From Gymnothorax reevesii (Eukaryota; Chordata; Actinopteri; Anguilliformes; Muraenidae), in contig CM056582.1 in NCBI GenBank assembly GCA_029721435.1, positions 43,606,611-43,670,610 on the forward strand: a stretch of 64,000 nt of DNA, given 5' to 3'. Both the position numbers and the translations under genes were made by a program. Of the stretch, positions 57,965 through 64,000 are shown in pieces (position 1 is the stretch's first letter; every line of letters starts with the position of its first letter). The notes beneath the pieces are model-generated. The model made no database searches, was not told the DNA's origin, and saw nothing but the letters and a program-made list of their open reading frames with translations.

Positions 57965-58037
57965 GCCGAAATAGCTCAGTTGGGAGAGCGTGAGACTGAA
58001 GATCTAAAGGTCCCTGGTTCGATCCTGGATTTTGGCA
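57965..58037 (+). tRNA. tRNA-Phe-GAA, variant class 2
   Basis: 9739-bp counterpart of 48226-48298. Confidence 0.7.
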
Positions 58038-58434
58038 ATGTGAGTGCCTTGGCTTGGCGTTGCGAGGAAATGAGGTCTGTTTTTACTTACTTGTGCCAAA
58101 ACAAGATGACTGGAGTCCTTTCGTTTGCTTGCCCTGTGAACAAAAAAAGTCAGCTGGACGAAAGAGGCGAATGTACTGTGGGCTGCACGAACAGAATGAT
58201 GTAGTGTTGGGCAAGAATGGTTCTCATGGCAGTGCTGCATCTTGCAAGCCACTTTTAGCCTGGAGAAATATCAGTGCTCAATGGTTAGCTTGTGAAAAAA
58301 GTGCTTGTTTGATCACCAGGCCATGTGCAATAGTGTTGAAAAAACAGAGCTTAGGTTTCCCAATGTCATTCTCAGCGAAAATGAGTCAGCTTTTGATCTT
58401 TGTTTTGACAGTAACTGTGGGAAAAAACCTCCAA

Positions 58435-58472
58435 CTCCCCGTCGGGGATACTCACCACTACACTAACGAGGA
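58435..58472 (-). pseudogene. tRNA-Asp with 34-bp internal deletion
   Basis: 9739-bp counterpart of 48696-48733. Confidence 0.9.
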
Positions 58473-58918
58473 CAAAATAGACATGCAAAGCCTGATATTG
58501 TATGTGCCGTAGCATGCCATTCCAAATGTCTGCAATGACCTTTTGCAGGCCTTGTAAAACAATGGCGATTAAACTCTTATGTTAATTTCAGCAATGGCTC
58601 CGGAGCTGTCCTTGCTTTCACTATTCCTGGCAAAACAGAACTAATCATGCATAGTGTTAGAGGACTTAGACTTCAAATTAGAACTGAAACATTGCTTGCT
58701 GTTCATCATTGCTGTCAATGCCAGGGGTCCTGGCGGGCTTCAATACTTGAGCAGTAGGGGTCAGAAGTTATACAAGTAAGAGTTATCCTCTGATATAAAG
58801 GCAGCGAAGGGTCTCTTCTGCTCAGAAACCTGCACAGTATTTTGAAATTGGTTTTGCTTCCTGGTCTGCCTGGGCAGTAAAAGCAGGAGCATGCCTTTGA
58901 GGGCACAGGGGGCAAGTC

Positions 58919-58991
58919 TGGAGAGTGCGGGCGTCGATCCCGCTACCTCTCTCATGCTAAGCGAGCGCTCTATCACATGAGCTAATTCCCC
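58919..58991 (-). tRNA. tRNA-Ala-AGC, variant D-loop class
   Basis: 9739-bp counterpart of 49180-49252. Confidence 0.65.
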
Positions 58992-59794
58992 ACCGTTGTT
59001 TATGAGAAAATTTACAGATGAATTTCCTCAATTTTGAGTGAAGATTCTTCTCAATCTCTCAGTCCTTGCCCAATTTTTAACCTTTCACTTTTGTATTTGG
59101 ACAGGGTTTCTCCATCATCTTTACCATCAAAGCATGGACAGATGCTTGATATGACAGCCAACCAGAAGGAGAATACACAAAATGTTTGAGTTGTAACACG
59201 CTTGCGCCAACATTACATTGCAAGTGTCTGCATTCATCATTCGAGGGCAAGATTAAACAATGCCATCAGAAACTTCAGCTCAAATTCAGCATTGTGAACG
59301 ATTTTATCTCAGACGATGCAAGCGTGTGACGAATGACTCAAGGTCTTGGATGCCAAATGGAAATAAATTCAACTTGCGAGCAAACGTTGGGACAATTAAC
59401 GAGGGAGAGCAAAACATTACTATGCTATAGGAGTAATTAAAGAAGTGGAAAGCATCATGGAAATGGACAAGACCATGGTACTGCGTTATGTGGGATGGAA
59501 ATAAATCAAGGCTCCATCTTGACCATGAAATGTTGCCAAATGCTGTGAGGGCACTGTTCGAGCATTTCATGCGGCAGCAGTGGTAGCTCACTTACTTGGT
59601 ATGAGCCATACGATAAATGAATGTCAGGGGCCACTCTTGATGGTTTGCTGGAGGATGACTGATTTACCATTTGCAGGTGAGGAAACTGCTCAAAATAGCC
59701 TGAAATTTTCTCAGAGATGACAGTTTCTGGAGGAAATGCTGTCTTCGCACGGATTTTTACAGTTTGGTGGTATCAGAATTTTGAGTGCAGATTT

Positions 59795-59867
59795 GCCGAA
59801 ATAGCTGAGTTGGGAGAGCGTTAGACTGAAGATCTAAAGGTCCCTGGTTCGATCCTGGGTTTCGGCA
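59795..59867 (+). tRNA. tRNA-Phe-GAA, variant class 1 (G13)
   Basis: 9739-bp counterpart of 50056-50128. Confidence 0.78.
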
Positions 59868-60264
59868 ATTTGGGTGCCTTGGCTTGGCGTTGCGAGGAAA
59901 TGAGGTCTGTTTTTACTTACTTGTGCAAAAACAAGATGACTGGAGTCCTTTCGTTTGCTTGCCCTGTGAACAAAAAAAGTCAGCTGGACGGAAGAGGCAA
60001 ATGTACTGTGGGCTGCACGAACAGAATGATGTAGTGTTGGGCAAGAATGGTTCTCATGGCAGTGCTGCATCTTGCAAGCCACTTTTAGCCTGGAGAAATA
60101 TCAGTGCTCAATGGTTAGCTTGTGAAAAAAGTGCTTGTTTGATCACCAGGCCATGTGTAATAGTGTTGAAAGAACAGAGCTTAGGTTTCCCAATGTCATT
60201 CTCAGCGAAAATGAGTCAGCGTTTGATCTTTGTTTTGACAGTAACTGAGGGAAAAAATTTCCAA

Positions 60265-60336
60265 CTCCCCGTCGGGGAATCGAACCCCGGTCTCCCGCGT
60301 GACAGGCGGGGATACTCACCACTATACTAACGAGGA
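60265..60336 (-). tRNA. tRNA-Asp-GTC, intact
   Basis: 9739-bp counterpart of 50526-50597. Confidence 0.95.
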
Positions 60337-60773
60337 CAAAATAGCAATGCAAAGCCTGATATTGTATGTGCTGTAGCATGCCATTCCAAATGTCTGCAAT
60401 GACCTTTTGCAGGCCTTGTAAAACAATGGCGATTAAACCTTATGTTAATTTCAGCAATGGCTCCGGAGCTGTCCTTGCTTTCACTATTCCTGGCACAAAC
60501 AGAACTAATCATGCATAGTGTTAGAGGACTTAGACTTCAAATTAGAACTGAAACATTGCTTGCTGTTCATCATTGCTGTCAATGCCAGGGGTCCTGGCGG
60601 GCTTCAGTGCTTGAGCAGTAGGGGTCAGAAGTTATACAAGTAAGAGCTATCCTCTGATATAAAGGCAGCGAAGGGTCTCTTCTGCTCAGAAACCTGCACT
60701 GTATTTTGAAATTGGTTTTGCTTCCTGGTCTGCCTGGGCAGTAAAAGCGGGAGCATGCCTTTGAGGGCAACTC

Positions 60774-60846
60774 TGGAGAATGCAGGCGTCGATCCCGCTA
60801 CCTCTCGCATGCTAAGCGAGCGCTCTACCATTTGAGCTAATTCCCC
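60774..60846 (-). tRNA. tRNA-Ala-AGC, intact
   Basis: 9739-bp counterpart of 51035-51107; a G-to-T change in the upstream flank (60852 region) distinguishes the copies. Confidence 0.92.
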
Positions 60847-61465
60847 ACATTTTTTTATGAGAAAATTTACAGATGAATTTCCTCAATTTTGAGTGAAGAT
60901 TCTTCTCAATCTCTCAGTCCTTGCCCAATTTTTAACCTTTCACTTTTGTATTTGGACAGGGTTTCTCCATCATCTTTTTTCCGTCAAAGCAAGGACAGAT
61001 GCTTGATATGACAGCCAACCAGAAGCAGAATACACACAATGTTTGAGTTGTAACACGCTTGCGCCAACATTACATTGCAAGTGTCTGCATTCATCATTCG
61101 AGGGCAAGATTAAACAATGCCATCAGAAACTTCAGCTCAAATTCAGCATTATGAACGAATTTATCACTATTCCTTGCACAAACAGAACTAATCATGCATA
61201 GTGTTAGAGGACTTAGACTTCAAATTAGAACTGAAACATTGCTTGCTGTTCATCATTGCTGTCAATGCCAGGGGTCCTGGCGGGCTTCAGTGCTTGAGCA
61301 GTAGGGGTCAGAAGTTATAAAAGTAAGAGCTATCCTCTGATATAAAGGCAGCGAAGGGTCTCTTCTGCTCAGAAACCTGCACTGTATTTTGAAATTGGTT
61401 TTGCTTCCTGGTCTGCCTGGGCAGTAAAAGCAGGAGCATGCCTTTGAGGGCACAGGGGGCAAGTC

Positions 61466-61538
61466 TGGAGAATGCGGGCGTCGATCCCGCTACCTCTCGC
61501 ATTCTAAGCGAGCGCTCTACTATTTCAGCTAATTCCCC
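61466..61538 (-). tRNA. Ala-type tRNA locus with AGA (Ser) anticodon
   Basis: 9739-bp counterpart of 51727-51799. Confidence 0.7.
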
Positions 61539-62127
61539 ACCTTTGTTTATGAGAAAAATTACAGATGAATTTCCTCAATTTTGAGTGAAGATTCTTTAAC
61601 CTTTCACTTTTGTATTTGGACAGGGTTTCTCCATCATCTTTACCGTCAAAGCAAGGACAGATGCCTGATATGACAGCCAACCAGAAGGAGAATACACACA
61701 ATGTTTGAGTTGTAACACGCTTGCGCCAACATTACATTGCAAGTGTCTGCATTCATCATTCGAGGGCAAGATTAAACAATGCCATCAGAAACTTCAGCTC
61801 AAATTCAGCATTATGAACGAATTTATCACTATTCCTTGCACAAACAGAACTAATCATGCATAGTGTTAGAGGACTTAGACTTCAAATTAGAACTGAAACA
61901 TTGCTTGCTGTTCATCATTGCTGTCAATGCCAGGGGTCCTGGCGGGCTTCAGTGCTTGAGCAGTAGGGGTCAGAAGTTATAAAAGTAAGAGCTATCCTCT
62001 GATATAAAGGAAGCGAAGGGTCTCTTCTGCTCAGAAACCTGCACAGTATTTTGAAATTGGTTTTGCATCCTGGTCTGCCTGGGCAGTAAAAGCAGGAGCA
62101 TGCCTTTGAGGGCACAGGGGGCAACTC

Positions 62128-62200
62128 TGGAGAATGCCGGCGTCGATCCCGCTACCTCTCGCATGCTAAGCGAGCGCTCTACCATTTGAGCTAATTCCCC
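62128..62200 (-). tRNA. tRNA-Ala-AGC (G51 G63 mismatch)
   Basis: 9739-bp counterpart of 52389-52461. Confidence 0.8.
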
Positions 62201-62808
62201 ACATTTGCTTATGAGAAAATTTACAGATGAATTTCCTCAATTTTGAGTGAAGATTCTTCTCAATCTCTCAGTCCTTGCCCAATTTTTAACCTTTCACTTT
62301 TGTATTTGGACAGGGTTTCTCCATCATCTTTACCGTCAAAGCAAGGACAGATGCTTGATATGACAGCCAACCAGAAGGAGAATACACACAATGTTTGAGT
62401 TGTAACACGCTTGCGCCAACATTACATTGCAAGTGTCTGCATTCATCATTCGAGGGCAAGATTAAACAATGCCATCAGAAACTTCAGCTCAAATTCAGCA
62501 TTATGAACGAATTTATCACTATTCCTTGCACAAACAGAACTAATCATGCATAGTGTTAGAGGACTTAGAATTCAAATTAGAACTGAAACATTGCTTGCTG
62601 TTCATCATTGCTGTCAATGCCAGGGGTCCTGGCGGGCTTCAGTGCTTGAGCAGTAGGGGTCAGAAGTTATACAAGTAAGAGTTATCCTCTGATATAAAGG
62701 CAGCGAAGGGTCTCTTCTGCTCAGAAACCTGCACAGTATTTTGAAATTGGTTTAGCTTCCTGGTCTGCCTGGGCAGTAAAAGCAGGAGCATGCCTTTGAG
62801 GGCAAGTC

Positions 62809-62881
62809 TGGAGAATGCGGGCGTCGATCCCGCTACCTCTCGCATTCTAAGCGAGCGCTCTACTATTTCAGCTAATTCCCC
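62809..62881 (-). tRNA. Ala-type tRNA locus with AGA (Ser) anticodon
   Basis: 9739-bp counterpart of 53070-53142. Confidence 0.7.
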
Positions 62882-63470
62882 ACCTTTGTTTATGAGAAAA
62901 TTTACAGATGAATTTCCTCAATTTTGAGTGAAGATTCTTTAACCTTTCACTTTTGTATTTGGACAGGGTTTCTCCATCATCTTTACCGTCAAAGCAAGGA
63001 CAGATGCCTGATATGACAGCCAACCAGAAGGAGAATACACACAATGTTTGAGTTGTAACACGCTTGCGCCAACATTACATTGCAAGTGTCTGCATTCATC
63101 ATTCGAGGGCAAGATTAAACAATGCCATCAGAAACTTCAGCTCAAATTCAGCATTATGAACGAATTTATCACTATTCCTTGCACAAACAGAACTAATCAT
63201 GCATAGTGTTAGAGGACTTAGACTTCAAATTAGAACTGAAACATTGCTTGCTGTTCATCATTGCTGTCAATGCCAGGGGTCCTGGCGGGCTTCAGTGCTT
63301 GAGCAGTAGGGGTCAGAAGTTATAAAAGTAAGAGCTATCCTCTGATATAAAGGCAGCGAAGGGTCTCTTCTGCTCAGAAACCTGCACTGTATTTTGAAAT
63401 TGGTTTTGCTTCCTGGTCTGCCTGGGCAGTAAAAGCAGGAGCATGCCTTTGAGGGCACAGGGGGCAAGTC

Positions 63471-63543
63471 TGGAGAATGCGGGCGTCAATCCCGCTACCT
63501 CTCGCATTCTAAGCGAGCGCTCTACTATTTCAGCTAATTCCCC
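63471..63543 (-). tRNA. Ala-type AGA locus with broken B box
   Basis: 9739-bp counterpart of 53732-53804, including the C56 to T change. Confidence 0.6.
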
Positions 63544-64000
63544 ACCTTTGTTTATGAGAAAATTTACAGATGAATTTCCTCAATTTTGAGTGAAGATTCT
63601 TTAACCTTTCACTTTTGTATTTGGACAGGGTTTCTCCATCATCTTTACCGTCAAAGCAAGGACAGATGCCTGATATGACAGCCAACCAGAAGGAGAATAC
63701 ACACAATGTTTGAGTTGTAACACGCTTGCGCCAACATTACATTGCAAGTGTCTGCATTCATCATTCGAGGGCAAGATTAAACAATGCCATCAGAAACTTC
63801 AGCTCAAATTCAGCATTATGAACGAATTTATCACTATTCCTTGCACAAACAGAACTAATCATGCATAGTGTTAGAGGACTTAGACTTCAAATTAGAACTG
63901 AAACATTGCTTGCTGTTCATCATTGCTGTCAATGCCAGGGGTCCTGGCGGGCTTCAGTGCTTGAGCAGTAGGGGTCAGAAGTTATAAAAGTAAGAGCTAT

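Larger units (their letters stand above)
32538..64000. repeat. Tandem tRNA-Ala/Phe/Asp gene array (continues past window)
   Basis: 28 Ala-type loci give the unit spacing: 662, 681, 690 or 692 bp for short Ala-only units and 1830, 1855 or 1862 bp for long units that also hold Phe and Asp loci. All units share flanks such as TTTCACTTTTGTATTTGG and TTGCTTGCTGTTCATC. Ala and Asp loci are on the minus strand, Phe on the plus. Short units look like long units with an internal loss of about 1.17 kb. Confidence 0.95.
46363..64000. repeat. 9739-bp higher-order repeat (46363-54261 and 56102-64000)
   Basis: Every tRNA locus from 46660 to 53732 recurs exactly 9739 bp later with the same class. The only differences I noticed are isolated substitutions, for example at 60221, near 60852 and near 57168. 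The left border lies in CTATTCCT near 46370/56109, where flanks switch from long-unit to short-unit sequence. Confidence 0.9.

Noticed and set aside
34505..60330. Repeated 60-150-codon reading frames across the array, identical from unit to unit
   Set aside because: They overlap tRNA loci on both strands, and their sequence similarity only reflects the tandem repeat. Peptides such as MREVAGSTPAFS are translated antisense tRNA-Ala sequence. No domain, codon pattern or conserved frame across diverged units supports a protein.
36094..63543. Calling the AGA-anticodon loci genuine tRNA-Ser
   Set aside because: They lack the long variable arm and the acceptor sequence of tRNA-Ser; the body is tRNA-Ala throughout.
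32538..64000. CRISPR-like array
   Set aside because: Repeat units are 0.66-1.86 kb with tRNA genes inside; there are no short direct repeats with unique spacers and the context is eukaryotic.

Overview
The window looks like a ray-finned fish nuclear chromosome: no bacterial-style operons, heavy loads of fish-type transposable elements (an L1-like LINE, BEL/Pao, Gmr1-like Ty3/Gypsy, an ERV-like LTR element, Tc1/mariner), and very large tandem arrays of nuclear tRNA genes. I see no intact host protein-coding gene. The species cannot be fixed from the sequence alone.

Layout. 1-656 is the 3' end of an L1-type LINE. 657-10292 is a decayed BEL/Pao element on the minus strand, split at 1074/7372 by a 6.3-kb ERV-like LTR element (1078-7368) that has LTRs, a tRNA-Arg primer site, a polypurine tract and a 4-bp target duplication but no recognisable coding capacity. 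10.3-18.1 kb is a mosaic of decayed LTR-type repeats; one part shares an RNA-hairpin motif with the ERV-like element. 18.05-18.68 kb is an unrecognised proline-rich ORF ending in a small Cys motif. 19.28-23.67 kb is a truncated Gmr1-like retrotransposon with the unusual order gag-PR-IN-RT. 24.14-27.71 kb is a Tc1/mariner-superfamily transposon whose decayed transposase gene has two introns.

28.6-31.2 kb is a small decayed array of alternating tRNA-Gly and tRNA-Leu units (about 1.0 kb period). A transposon with GGCCC-type terminal inverted repeats (31191-32537) sits exactly at the junction with the next array. From 32.8 kb to the window end is one tandem array holding 28 tRNA-Ala-type loci (minus strand), 10 tRNA-Phe-type loci (plus) and 10 tRNA-Asp-type loci (minus). 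Short units (662-692 bp) carry only the Ala locus; long units (1830-1862 bp) carry Ala, Phe and Asp. Units are grouped into higher-order repeats of 2005, 6212 and 9739 bp, the last differing at only a few sites over 7.9 kb.

The tRNA loci fall into discrete sequence classes. Some are apparently functional (tRNA-Asp-GTC with every expected feature; several tRNA-Ala-AGC). Others are variant families that were amplified with the array: nine Ala-type loci carry a Ser-type AGA anticodon while keeping the G3:U70 alanine identity pair, five Asp loci share an identical 34-bp internal deletion, and the Phe loci form two linked variant classes. This variant spectrum, the covarying hairpin shared by two LTR elements and the Gmr1 domain order are the points most worth following.
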